A stretch of 64,000 nucleotides of DNA from CAYWWY01 sp964580185 (GCA_964580185.1 CAZOJQ010000012.1:1-64000); one strand, 5' to 3'. Shown: positions 53,629 through 61,420, counted from the stretch's first letter. Made by a program: numbers and translations. Notes: a model not told the origin generated them from the letters alone.

Positions 53629-54498
53629 TTATCCCCTTTCCAAGATCCAACAAAGCCATGGAGATTCCACAGCTGCCTCGACAACAAAAAATCCATGACG
53701 CTTGGCCCACGACAGAAAACTGTCTTTTTGTCCTTCGACAACACCCGAAAGAACGATCCTTCCTCCCGGTTTCAAAACTCGGTTCCATCCGGGCGCATCC
53801 GCGAGCAGCCGTTTCAGCACATCGGCGGTGATGTTGGCCACAACGACATCAAACGAGCCCTCCACGCTTTCCAAAAGATCCGAACCGGAAACTTGGATCC
53901 GATCATTCATTCCGTTTCTTTCTACACAGGATCGGGCCGATTCTACCGCGACAGGGTCCGTATCCACCGCTGTCGCGCCCACCGCGCCCAGAAGGATTCC
54001 TGTCATTGCCAAAATTGCGGTTCCACAACCCACATCGAGCAATACTGAACCAGGACGGAGCACTTTTTGGAGCATTTGCGCGCTTAATCGGGTGGTTGCA
54101 TGATCACCCGTACCAAAGGCCATTGCGGGTGTGATCTTCAAAAAGCCGATGGAACGATCTTCTTCCCTCGGATCGATCATAATCCGGTCGGTCAACCAGA
54201 AGGGTTTCAGCGAAGCCTTCCATCGGACGAGCCATTCTTGATCGTCCGATTGCGTGGGATGCTCTTCGATGGAATGGAGCGTCGGAAAGAGCGTGATCAA
54301 CTGACGGCTCAGCTCTCTCAACGGTTCCGGTCGGGGGGCATAGAGGGTAACAAAGCAGGGTTCGTCAGCAGAAGCCCCCAAATCGATGGAATACCGACCT
54401 TCCAACTCCGGCGGAAGAATCCAGGCCAGCGCGTTTTCCAGATCCTCCAGAAGCTGAGGATCTTTTTGGGTTACAAACCGGAGATGATAGACATCCAT
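53629..54498 (-). CDS. prmA: Ribosomal protein L11 methyltransferase
   Basis: 289 residues, ATG at 54498 after AAAGGGGAAGG. The N-terminal ferredoxin-like domain recognises L11 and is followed by the methyltransferase. 'AFGTGDHATTRLSAQML' is the PrmA-specific loop, and motif I is 'LLDVGCGTAILAMTGILLGA'. 'VVANITADVLKRLL' (the NITA motif) is diagnostic. It trimethylates residues of L11. It is the first gene of the prmA-tdk-priA operon, with a TGGTATAAT promoter 38 bases upstream. Confidence 0.95.
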   Translation of the reverse strand: MDVYHLRFVTQKDPQLLEDLENALAWILPPELEGRYSIDLGASADEPCFVTLYAPRPEPLRELSRQLITLFPTLHSIEEHPTQSDDQEWLVRWKASLKPFWLTDRIMIDPREEDRSIGFLKITPAMAFGTGDHATTRLSAQMLQKVLRPGSVLLDVGCGTAILAMTGILLGAVGATAVDTDPVAVESARSCVERNGMNDRIQVSGSDLLESVEGSFDVVVANITADVLKRLLADAPGWNRVLKPGGRIVLSGVVEGQKDSFLSWAKRHGFFVVEAAVESPWLCWILERG

Positions 54499-54535
54499 AT
54501 CCCTTCCCCTTTCCTTTGGGTGAAAATCCAGGGAG

Positions 54536-54544
54536 ATTATACCA
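54536..54544 (-). promoter_or_regulatory. Extended -10 promoter of prmA
   Basis: The minus strand reads TGTGGTATAAT, 38 bases upstream of the prmA start. Exact copy of the recurrent element; -35 not obvious. Confidence 0.65.
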
Positions 54545-54607
54545 CAGTCCAATCCGTCCAACGATCCCTGATCGATTAAGATCCGGTCCTATTTCCTGTT
54601 TCCAATC

Positions 54608-54634
54608 GTATGCGAAGGTATGCGTTGGTATGCG
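54608..54634. repeat. Three direct repeats of GTATGCG with a 10-bp period
   Basis: GTATGCG occurs at 54608, 54618 and 54628, i.e. spaced by exactly one helical turn. The array ends 5 bases upstream of the oraS -35 hexamer and lies between the two divergent promoters. It looks like a binding array for an activator. Confidence 0.7.
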
Positions 54635-54639
54635 TTCCT

Positions 54640-54667
54640 TTGGAATCCGAAAGATTTCCGATATAAT
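54640..54667 (+). promoter_or_regulatory. Sigma-70-type promoter of the oraSE operon
   Basis: TTGGAA (54640-54645), 16 bases, TATAAT (54662-54667); TTTGGA with a 17-base spacer is an equivalent reading. The start would be near 54674, leaving a leader of about 147 bases. Confidence 0.65.
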
Positions 54668-54690
54668 ACTTCCAGATCGCCAAATACAGG

Positions 54691-54748
54691 GCGCACCCCA
54701 AAAGTAAGTCTCCCAACAAGGGCAGTTTTCGTGCGCTGTCTCTTTTTT
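54691..54748 (+). promoter_or_regulatory. Structured leader with terminator-like hairpin upstream of oraS
   Basis: GGGCAG (54720-54725) can pair with CTGTCT (54736-54741), followed by C and six T: a weak intrinsic terminator. GCGCAC (54691-54696) can pair with GTGCGC (54731-54736), which uses the loop and first base of the terminator's 3' arm, so the two pairings exclude each other. This is the shape of an attenuator. It does not resemble a cobalamin riboswitch that I can recognise. Confidence 0.4.
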
Positions 54749-54820
54749 GGTTTCTGATCCAACAATCATCTATTGGGATCAATAGGATCGATATCAATAT
54801 TATATATAAGGAGGAATAGC

Positions 54821-55186
54821 ATGCGCGAGGACGATTTTTCCACCCGGAGCAAACACTTGCAAAGCTTGAGCGATGAAGAGCTGAATCAGCGCTTCTGGGA
54901 AATGGCGGGTAGAGTGGTCGATCCCTTGGTTGATCTTGCCGCCACGCACACATCGCCATCCATCGAACGGTCGGTGCTCCTAAGGATGGGGTTCAACTCC
55001 CTACAGGCCAAAGCTTTGGTGCAACGGATCTTTGAAAAAGGCCTTCTGGGGAAAGGAGCGGGCCACATCGTATGGGCAATCGCGAAAGAGAAGAATGAAG
55101 ATTATAGGACCGTAGGAAGGAAAATGATCGATGGCGCCTATTGGGAGGATGTCGATCGGATCTTCAAGGGGGTGAAGCCAGTATGA
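54821..55186 (+). CDS. oraS: D-ornithine 4,5-aminomutase, S component
   Basis: 121 residues, exactly the size expected for OraS. The ATG follows AAGGAGG; an upstream extension is not supported. 'SIERSVLLRMGFNSLQAKAL' and 'GLLGKGAGHIVWAIAKEKN' are the highly conserved S-component stretches. OraS is the small subunit of the AdoCbl- and PLP-dependent enzyme that moves the terminal amino group of D-ornithine from C5 to C4, giving 2,4-diaminopentanoate. It stabilises the catalytic E component. The two genes overlap by ATGA. The operon has its own strong promoter and leader. Confidence 0.93.
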   Translation: MREDDFSTRSKHLQSLSDEELNQRFWEMAGRVVDPLVDLAATHTSPSIERSVLLRMGFNSLQAKALVQRIFEKGLLGKGAGHIVWAIAKEKNEDYRTVGRKMIDGAYWEDVDRIFKGVKPV

Positions 55187-57390
55187 GCCTCAAACCCAAT
55201 GAAAAGATTTCTGTGGACGAAATTCTGAAAGACTTGGACCAGTACACCCCAAAACGGAAGGGTTGGCACTGGAGAGAACCCCAAAAACCCGGCACCAAAA
55301 TCGGCGGATACACCTATGATGAAGTGGCCCAACCTATGAAGCAGAGCATCCCCTTACCGGCGGCCAAATACTTCGACAACATCGATCCGCAGCCCAAGGA
55401 ATCCATTACGGCCGAGATCGCCTCGGGCCGTTTCGAAGACGACATACGGCGGATGCGGATGGCTGCTTGGCATGGAGCCGACCACATCATGGTCATCCGC
55501 ACCCTTGGTCAGTCGCACTATGACGGACTGATCGAAGGAAGTCCGGAAGGGGTAGGGGGCATTCCGATCACCCGAAAACAGCTCAGAGCCTCGCGAAAAG
55601 CCTTGGACCTGATCGAGGAAGAGATCGGTCGGCCTCTCAACTTCCATAGCTATGTATCGGGGATTGCAGGGCCGGAGGTAGCGGTTCTTTTTGCCGAAGA
55701 AGGAGTGAACGGGGCCCACCAGGATCCCCAGTACAACATTCTGTATCGGGGAATCAACCCCATCCGGTCTTTCGTGGACGCGGCCGTAGCCAAAAAGATC
55801 ATGGCTGGCGCTGGGATCGTCCAGATCGACGGGGCGCACAACGCAAACGCTTCGGCGCGAGTGGCCTGGAAGGTGATGCCCGAATTGCTGGTTCAGCATG
55901 CCATTAATTGCGCCTTTTCTCATCGGGTGGGCATGCCCAAAGAGCAGATCGCTCTCTCGACCGTTCCACCCACTTCCGCCCCAACCCCCGAGTTTCGGTT
56001 GAACTTCGTGTATGCTGTGACTTTACGGGATCTGTTTCGCGACTTCAAGTTTCGAGCTCAGATGAACACAAGGTACATCGAGGCCGACACCTATGACGCA
56101 ACCCGTATCCACGTTCTGGATACTCTGATCAGCCGACTTACCAAAGCCGACATTCAGTCCACCATCACCCCCGATGAAGGGCGGAACGTTCCATGGCACA
56201 TCAACTCCATCCGTGGGGTGGAAACTGCGAAACATGCCCTGATCGGCTTGGATGGAATCAGCCAGATGGTCAAACCGGATATGGAGGTCTTGGGGCCAAG
56301 TGTGCGGGAACTGAAGATGCGGGCGATTCTCTTCATGGAAGAGATTTTGGAACTCGGAGGATACTTTGAAGCAGTCGAACAAGCCTTTTTCGTGGATTCC
56401 GGGTTCTATCCGGAAGGAGCGGGCGATGGGATTGCCCGGAAAAAGGACGGGGAAATCGGCGCAAACACGGTGGTCCCAAGAGACAAAGAGTATTTTGCGC
56501 CCGTTTGCGACCACTTCGGAGAAAACCACCCACCTCATCCCGTCCATACACCCTGCGATTTAATTGGGGGATGCACCCTTCAGAAGCGGGAAAAAATTCA
56601 GTACATCGATGAGTTGGATGAAGAGGACAATGTGTCGGAGCGAATGGAGCTCCACCGCGAGATGGACGGCGCGGACCGCTTCAAACCGGAAGTGGAATGG
56701 AAAAACGACGGGATCATCCAACTGGACATGACCCTGCCCGACAACCCGGATATTGCCGAAGCGGCTGCGTTGGAAATCGCCAAACGCTTGGGGTTGGAGG
56801 ATCCGCATGTCATCGCCAAAACCATCCTGCATCCGGCCGAAGCCACCTATGTCGAGCTCAAAGCAAAACTCCCTTTCTCGATCCAAAGGGATCAATTGGT
56901 CCTGCCAGATAAACCGGTCGAGCTCAGCGAATCGGAGATTCGGGCCTTTGTGGAACACCACCCGATGAAAGTGGTAGCGGGAACGGTGGGAGAAGACGAA
57001 CACTCGGTGGGTATGCGAGAAATCCTGGATGTCAAACACGGAGGCATCGAGAAATACGGGATCAAGTATGTCTATCTGGGGACCAGCGTTCCGGTCGAAA
57101 AACTGATCGACGCGGCCATCGAAGTTGGGGCTGACGCGATCTTGGCCAGCATGATCATCACCCATAATGACGTTCATGTAATGAATATGGAAAAAATCCA
57201 CCAGCTATCGGTGGAAAAAGGCGTCCGCGAGCGGTTGATTCTCGTGTCTGGCGGTACGCAGATCAAAAACGAGATCGCGGTGCAGAGCGGTATGGACGCT
57301 GGTTTTGGTCGAGGAACCAAAGGCCATCATGTGGCCAGTTTCCTGGTCCAACGCAAGAGAGAAATCCTGACCGAAAAAGGAGGGGGATAG
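55183..57390 (+). CDS. oraE: D-ornithine 4,5-aminomutase, E component (adenosylcobalamin/PLP)
   Basis: 735 residues, the size of OraE rather than the split alpha/beta lysine 5,6-aminomutase. A TIM-barrel-type N-terminal half ('GQSHYDGLIEGSPEGVGGIP', 'YGINPIRSFVDAAVA'-like 'RGINPIRSFVDAAVAKKIMA') holds PLP and substrate. The Rossmann-like C-terminal domain carries the base-off B12 motif DxHxxG as 'GEDEHSVG', with the cobalt-binding His about residue 607. Lys at about 618 in 'ILDVKHGG' sits where the PLP-lysine is found in characterised OraE. It uses adenosylcobalamin radicals. The other genes of Stickland-type ornithine oxidation (racemase, ord, ortA/B) are not in the window. It overlaps oraS. 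Confidence 0.93.
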   Translation: MSLKPNEKISVDEILKDLDQYTPKRKGWHWREPQKPGTKIGGYTYDEVAQPMKQSIPLPAAKYFDNIDPQPKESITAEIASGRFEDDIRRMRMAAWHGADHIMVIRTLGQSHYDGLIEGSPEGVGGIPITRKQLRASRKALDLIEEEIGRPLNFHSYVSGIAGPEVAVLFAEEGVNGAHQDPQYNILYRGINPIRSFVDAAVAKKIMAGAGIVQIDGAHNANASARVAWKVMPELLVQHAINCAFSHRVGMPKEQIALSTVPPTSAPTPEFRLNFVYAVTLRDLFRDFKFRAQMNTRYIEADTYDATRIHVLDTLISRLTKADIQSTITPDEGRNVPWHINSIRGVETAKHALIGLDGISQMVKPDMEVLGPSVRELKMRAILFMEEILELGGYFEAVEQAFFVDSGFYPEGAGDGIARKKDGEIGANTVVPRDKEYFAPVCDHFGENHPPHPVHTPCDLIGGCTLQKREKIQYIDELDEEDNVSERMELHREMDGADRFKPEVEWKNDGIIQLDMTLPDNPDIAEAAALEIAKRLGLEDPHVIAKTILHPAEATYVELKAKLPFSIQRDQLVLPDKPVELSESEIRAFVEHHPMKVVAGTVGEDEHSVGMREILDVKHGGIEKYGIKYVYLGTSVPVEKLIDAAIEVGADAILASMIITHNDVHVMNMEKIHQLSVEKGVRERLILVSGGTQIKNEIAVQSGMDAGFGRGTKGHHVASFLVQRKREILTEKGGG

Positions 57391-57392
57391 GG

Positions 57393-57890
57393 ATGGAAGA
57401 ACCGATCCGATGGGAAGTCGTAGACCTAAATGTCCCTGAGGAAACCAACCTGATCCTGGGGCAATCTCATTTTATCAAAACGGTGGAGGATCTGTACGAA
57501 ACCATCGTGACCCATGTGCCGCAGATGCGGTTTGGGATCGCCTTTAACGAGGCGTCGGGACCCTGTCTGATCCGCACAGACGGAAACGACGAGCTGTTGG
57601 TTTCACTCGCCTTGGAAAATGCCCAAAAAGTGGGGGCTGGCCACTTCTTCGTAATCGCCCTGCAAAACGGGTATCCCATCAACATCCTAAACGCCGTCCA
57701 ATCCGTTCAGGAGGTCTGCCATGTTTTTGCGGCGAGCGCCAATCCCTTGCAGGTGATCGTGGCGCAAACCGGCCAAGGTCGCGCGGTGATGGGGATTGTG
57801 GACGGGTTTTCGCCAAAAGGGGTAGAAACGCAAGCAGATGTGATCAATCGCAAGGGCTTTTTGAGAGAGATCACCAAATACAAGCGATAA
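57393..57890 (+). CDS. Adenosine-specific kinase family protein
   Basis: 165 residues, start 3 bases after the oraE stop. It belongs to the PF04008 family: 'MRFGIAFNEASGPCLIRTDG', 'LALENAQKVGAGHFFVIALQ', 'GYPINILNAVQSVQEVCHVF', 'FAASANPLQVIVAQTGQGRA' and 'MGIVDGFSPKGVE' are family hallmarks. Structural work on an archaeal member found adenosine and AMP binding, but the activity in cells is not well established. Its tight link with an adenosylcobalamin enzyme suggests a role with the 5'-deoxyadenosyl group or other adenosine derivatives. This link is inferred. Confidence 0.9.
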   Translation: MEEPIRWEVVDLNVPEETNLILGQSHFIKTVEDLYETIVTHVPQMRFGIAFNEASGPCLIRTDGNDELLVSLALENAQKVGAGHFFVIALQNGYPINILNAVQSVQEVCHVFAASANPLQVIVAQTGQGRAVMGIVDGFSPKGVETQADVINRKGFLREITKYKR

Positions 57891-57896
57891 AAAGGG

Positions 57897-58568
57897 TTAC
57901 CCAGCCGGAATCACGAAGAAGAAGACAGCGAAGAAATGAAACAAACTCCCGCCCAAAACGAAAAGGTGCCAGACCAGGTGGTGGAACTTGAACAAGGGCA
58001 GCAGATAGAAAAGTGTACCAACCGTGTACAGAACTCCACCGATAACCAGCAGGACTACACCGGTCTGAGCCAGAGAATCCACAAGGGGCTGGAAGACGAT
58101 CACGATCAACCATCCCATGGCCACATAGATCATCGTAGACAAGAAAACATAGCGATCCGACCAAAACGCCTTCATAAGGATGCCAAGGGCGGCCAAACCC
58201 CAGATCACCCCGAAGATGGTCCACCCCAAAACTCCTTGAAGGGTGACCAGGGTAAAGGGCGTGTAGGTGCCTGCGATCAACAGGTAGATCGACGAATGGT
58301 CCAGGATCTTGAACACCCTCTTGGCGCGTGTGCGGGTCAGCGCATGGTACAGAGTGGAAATTCCGTACAGGATCATCAATGTCGCGCCATAGATGGCTGT
58401 GCTGACGATATGAATCGCACTCCCTCGAATAGCGGAGAAGACCACCAGGAGCACCAAAGCCGAAATCGCCAGCAAAGCGCCGATTCCGTGCGATATGGAA
58501 TTGGCGATCTCTTCGCCAATACTGAATTGTTCGTGATTTTTGGTTGACAGCCGTCGAAATCGGTTCAT
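57897..58568 (-). CDS. Hemolysin III/YqfA (PAQR-superfamily) membrane protein
   Basis: 223 residues with seven membrane helices. 'EEIANSISHGIGALLAISAL' with the first conserved Ser/His pair, 'GISTLYHAL' (the second His group) and 'HHLVWHLFVLGGSLFHFFAV' (two His) match the CREST/PAQR metal-site pattern of the family. In bacteria these are called hemolysin III, though hemolysis is doubtful. The natural role may be lipid or membrane homeostasis. It has its own TGGTATAAT promoter and converges on the oraSE operon with 6 bases between. Confidence 0.92.
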   Translation of the reverse strand: MNRFRRLSTKNHEQFSIGEEIANSISHGIGALLAISALVLLVVFSAIRGSAIHIVSTAIYGATLMILYGISTLYHALTRTRAKRVFKILDHSSIYLLIAGTYTPFTLVTLQGVLGWTIFGVIWGLAALGILMKAFWSDRYVFLSTMIYVAMGWLIVIVFQPLVDSLAQTGVVLLVIGGVLYTVGTLFYLLPLFKFHHLVWHLFVLGGSLFHFFAVFFFVIPAG

Positions 58569-58609
58569 TGCTTCCCCTTGATCGCTCTTTTCATGAAATG
58601 GTTTGTCTG

Positions 58610-58618
58610 ATTATACCA
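58610..58618 (-). promoter_or_regulatory. Extended -10 promoter of the hemolysin III gene
   Basis: The minus strand reads TATGGTATAAT, 42 bases upstream of the start. Exact TGGTATAAT copy. Confidence 0.65.
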
Positions 58619-58659
58619 TATTCGAGTTTGAAGAAAATGAAATCGAGCCTTGAAAAGTG

Positions 58660-58688
58660 TTGCATCAACAAAGGAATTATGGTATACT
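58660..58688 (+). promoter_or_regulatory. Strong isolated promoter
   Basis: TTGCAT (58660-58665), 17 bases, TGG-TATACT (-10 at 58683-58688). The predicted start (about 58695) falls on the first arm of the hairpin below. Confidence 0.5.
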
Positions 58689-58693
58689 TAATA

Positions 58694-58726
58694 CGGAGAA
58701 TTCTGGAGCGTATTCTTCGCTTTTTT
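58694..58726 (+). terminator. Terminator-like hairpin immediately after the isolated promoter
   Basis: CGGAGAAT (58694-58701) pairs with ATTCTTCG (58712-58719) with one G-U, loop of 10 bases, then C and six T. A transcript from the promoter above would be only about 30 bases. Confidence 0.45.
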
Positions 58727-58766
58727 GTGTATCCTATACCTTTATCAAATAAGGCGCGTTTTCAAT

Positions 58767-58796
58767 TTGACTTTCCTTCGAAAAAAGTAGTATAAT
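58767..58796 (+). promoter_or_regulatory. Promoter of the first large lipoprotein
   Basis: TTGACT (58767-58772), 18 bases, TATAAT (58791-58796). Start predicted at about 58802-58803, leaving a leader of about 220 bases. Confidence 0.7.
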
Positions 58797-58801
58797 TGCC
58801 T

Positions 58802-58906
58802 ATGATGGAGAGCTATCTGTCCCAATTCGCCAAAAAGACGACGAAAGGCTTAAACACCAATACGAGGCATGAGATAGAAATTTTGGGTTTTTTATCAGAA
58901 GATTAG
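58802..58906 (+). CDS. Possible leaderless 34-codon upstream ORF
   Basis: ATG ATG at 58802/58805 opens a 34-codon frame (begins MMESYLSQFAKK, ends GFLSED) with its first codon at the predicted transcription start, so no leader is needed. The TAG stop lies inside the 5' arm of the hairpin at 58899-58941. The composition is protein-like. It could be a regulatory leader peptide for the lipoprotein or a chance ORF. I recognise no homology. Confidence 0.3.
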   Translation: MMESYLSQFAKKTTKGLNTNTRHEIEILGFLSED

Positions 58907-58941
58907 GATAATTCCAGAGGGGGGGTGCATGTTCTAATCTT
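58899..58941 (+). promoter_or_regulatory. Leader hairpin upstream of the first large lipoprotein
   Basis: AAGATTAG (58899-58906) and CTAATCTT (58934-58941) form a perfect 8-bp stem with a 27-base loop that contains a run of seven G. The stop codon of the upstream ORF is in the left arm. There is no T-run, so it is not a terminator. Confidence 0.45.
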
Positions 58942-59025
58942 TAGCATCAATGGATTTATGGGAATAGGAGAAAGGTACGTTTTCTTCAACAAAAGAAAGA
59001 ACACATCGAAGGGAGGATTACAGGT

Positions 59026-61362
59026 ATGAAAAAGAGTTGGGTATTGCTTGTCTTGGCCGTTGTTCTATCGACTTTTTTGATTGTGAACTGTGCCAGGCCC
59101 GTCCCTCAACCACCAGCGCCACCCACAACCCCCACCGCGGTAGGCGGCGTGGGGCAAGCTGTGTTGAACTGGAACCAAGTTCCCGGAGCAACCGGTTATC
59201 AGGTTCAGTATCAGCCTCTATTGGGATCGGGGCAACGCGGATGGACGACCATTGAAGTCGCAGCGCCGCCATATACATTGGAAGAAGAACCCGGAAACTA
59301 CGAATGGCAAGTTCGAACGAAGAAAGGGAATCTATTCTCCGAATGGGTTAACGGACCCGCTTTCGGGGTCCAGGAAGATCCAGGACCATCTGATCTGATT
59401 CTCACTTTGAATGAAGTGCCTGCAAGAGGCGTTCCCACGATTTTTGTTGTGTCGGATAGTCCTGCAGAAGCAATCTCTGCTCGCGCAGCGGGGCTCACCA
59501 ACATCAACTATCTTCTGGCCCAGGTCATCTCTACAGTGCCTGGTCTGGAAACAGTAGCCTACTACGTGCAGAAGGTTGGATCCCAGGATCAGAAACGCTG
59601 GCCCGATTCAGCCACCACCTATGAGCTCGATGAAGATGGCGAACATGTCTTTGGAATCAACGATCTGGGAGCCAATTTCAATCCCAATCTTGCTGTTGGA
59701 CAATACTGGTTCTGGGTCCAAGGGACCGGCGACCAGGAAAACATCCGCAGCAACAAAGTCCGCTTCGATATCGCCCTTGTAGGCAGCGGTGAGATCGAGA
59801 TCGTCAAGAAGATCGACGATACGGTGTACGAAGGAAAGATCTGCGCTCCTGAAGGCGAAGAAGTGGAAGTGGACTTTTATGTTGACTTCACCTTCGCCGA
59901 CAACTTACACTTCCTTGAATACCTAATTTCCTTCCAAGCCAGTGATCCTTCTACTTCTGATTCGGAAGTCGGAGAAGGCGCACCCGAATCTGCGGTCTTT
60001 AGCGTTCTTTACGAATACGAATGCACGAAATACGCCACAGTTACCCTCGATGCGACCCTTGTTCGCGTGTATTGGGATTGGGTCCTGGGAGAAGTGGACG
60101 ATGGCGAATTAGCGATCAAGATCCTAAAGGCTATCAGCTTTGTTCTGGATACGCAGGCGCCCACAGGAACCGCAAATGTGGTAACTCTTCCTTCTTCACT
60201 TGATGACCGAATTACCGCTGCGACCATCACCTTCGTCGCCTCCGACACCAAGTGCCTTCAGCCCTACGCCGAAAAGATCAGCTTCGAGTTCAACATCTAC
60301 AAAGGCGAAGGAAGCTGGAATGAGACCGTTTGGTTCTATGATGAAGAGTTCATTATCGGAGAAGGCAGCGAATGGGATAACGAAATTTCCGTAACCGCTG
60401 CATATGATACAGACTTTGATGAGTTTGATCAAGCAACCGCGGTCTTTGTCCTACAATTTGGAGCCTTGGATGCGGCGACCGTGACCGCAACCATGACCGC
60501 TGCCGACTGCTGCGTAGGCTGCCTGGATTGTTCGATTCCTGAAGATCCATGCGAACCATGGGATATGGATGACGCGCATATGACCCAAGTAGCTATCGAA
60601 CCCTTCTTTATCGACAACGTCTTCTTCTCGACCCTGCTCGACGATGATTTTGTGATCCAACATGATGGCTTCATCGAAGTCGAAGGCAGAGAAGTGCCCA
60701 CAGTGCCCGCTTCCCCAACGGAAGCCTGGTTCCAACTCATCTTCGCGGATGCCAATTGGGATCCGGACGGTGATTGGGATGGCGCTTGGGATGATATTGA
60801 TAATATCGAAGTCGATATCGATTTCGATGGCAACTACTGGGAACACTTGGTATTTGGTTTCTCGGCAACGAGGACAACCGAAGAAGCAGTGTGCGCCGGC
60901 TATTCGACCAAGATCGTTCTGATCCTCGAAGCCACCGTTACCGCTCATACTGAGGAGGAACCTATCGAAACCACTGTCACCTTCAACGCAACCGCGACAG
61001 ATGACGCCGATAACGAACATGTCGTCAGCTTCACCGTATTCGTCGACACCATGCCCCCGACACTGACCTATTTCCGTGCATTCCGCAACCCCGATATCGA
61101 CGAATCGAAGATCGAGTTCCGCTTCCACGAAGAACCCTTTGACGTGGAATTGGTTCTGAGCGATGGCGATGAAGAATTCCCGTTAGACTTTACCAATGCG
61201 ATTCGCATCGGAAGTCCCGACGAGTTCATGTATCGATTGTTCCCCAACATAACCATTCAGTCTGGTATAGAGTATACACTGAGAGCCAAAGCCACCGACG
61301 CGGCGGGCAACACTGGCGAGAGCCAATTGTCGCACACAGCCGCTATGGCTGCAACGCGCTAA
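59026..61362 (+). CDS. Large acidic lipoprotein with N-terminal fibronectin type III domain (paralogue 1)
   Basis: 778 residues, RBS GGGAGG. The signal peptide 'MKKSWVLLVLAVVLSTFLIV' ends at lipobox 'VNC'. A Pro-rich linker leads to an Fn3 domain ('VGQAVLNWNQVPGATGYQVQ'). The rest is acidic and beta-rich with conserved Cys in 'GKICAPEG', 'YECTKYATVTLDATL', 'TKCLQPYAEK' and the clustered 'DCCVGCLDC'. A closing Ig-like domain has 'MPPTLTYFRAFRNPDIDESK' and 'ATDAAGNTGESQLSHT'. No catalytic motif. A surface or periplasmic structural role is likely. The next gene is a paralogue of the same architecture. There is a terminator after it at 61421. Confidence 0.85.
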   Translation: MKKSWVLLVLAVVLSTFLIVNCARPVPQPPAPPTTPTAVGGVGQAVLNWNQVPGATGYQVQYQPLLGSGQRGWTTIEVAAPPYTLEEEPGNYEWQVRTKKGNLFSEWVNGPAFGVQEDPGPSDLILTLNEVPARGVPTIFVVSDSPAEAISARAAGLTNINYLLAQVISTVPGLETVAYYVQKVGSQDQKRWPDSATTYELDEDGEHVFGINDLGANFNPNLAVGQYWFWVQGTGDQENIRSNKVRFDIALVGSGEIEIVKKIDDTVYEGKICAPEGEEVEVDFYVDFTFADNLHFLEYLISFQASDPSTSDSEVGEGAPESAVFSVLYEYECTKYATVTLDATLVRVYWDWVLGEVDDGELAIKILKAISFVLDTQAPTGTANVVTLPSSLDDRITAATITFVASDTKCLQPYAEKISFEFNIYKGEGSWNETVWFYDEEFIIGEGSEWDNEISVTAAYDTDFDEFDQATAVFVLQFGALDAATVTATMTAADCCVGCLDCSIPEDPCEPWDMDDAHMTQVAIEPFFIDNVFFSTLLDDDFVIQHDGFIEVEGREVPTVPASPTEAWFQLIFADANWDPDGDWDGAWDDIDNIEVDIDFDGNYWEHLVFGFSATRTTEEAVCAGYSTKIVLILEATVTAHTEEEPIETTVTFNATATDDADNEHVVSFTVFVDTMPPTLTYFRAFRNPDIDESKIEFRFHEEPFDVELVLSDGDEEFPLDFTNAIRIGSPDEFMYRLFPNITIQSGIEYTLRAKATDAAGNTGESQLSHTAAMAATR

Positions 61363-61420
61363 ACCAGCTTTCGGACGCTCGTACCAAATCAAGAATTACC
61401 GAACCATTCTGTAACCAAAC

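Larger units (their letters stand above)
54499..54820. other. Divergent regulatory region between prmA and oraS
   Basis: About 320 bases without a gene. It holds the prmA promoter (minus), three phased GTATGCG repeats, the oraS promoter (plus), and a leader of about 145 bases with at least two hairpins ending in an AT-rich stretch before AAGGAGG. Each is listed separately. Confidence 0.7.
58569..59025. other. Regulatory region between hemolysin III and the first large lipoprotein
   Basis: About 455 bases. It holds the hemolysin III promoter, an isolated promoter abutting a terminator-like hairpin, the lipoprotein promoter, a possible 34-codon leaderless ORF and a long hairpin, all described separately. 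The longer open frame at 58544-58795 crosses these signals and is not credible. Confidence 0.6.

Noticed and set aside
54668..54820. Cobalamin riboswitch upstream of the B12-dependent oraSE
   Set aside because: I cannot find the B12-box or the multi-stem layout; the leader is only about 147 bases and fits a simple hairpin attenuator better.
54821..57390. Lysine 5,6-aminomutase (kamDE)
   Set aside because: The first protein is a 121-residue S-type component and the second a 735-residue single E component. Lysine 5,6-aminomutase has about 520- and 260-residue subunits.
58544..58795. 83-residue ORF
   Set aside because: It crosses the hemolysin III promoter, the hairpin and the lipoprotein promoter, and has no ribosome binding site.
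58799..58920. c-di-GMP riboswitch before the lipoprotein
   Set aside because: A GACGACGAAAGGC stretch looked suggestive, but the conserved GCAAAGC/receptor segments are missing.
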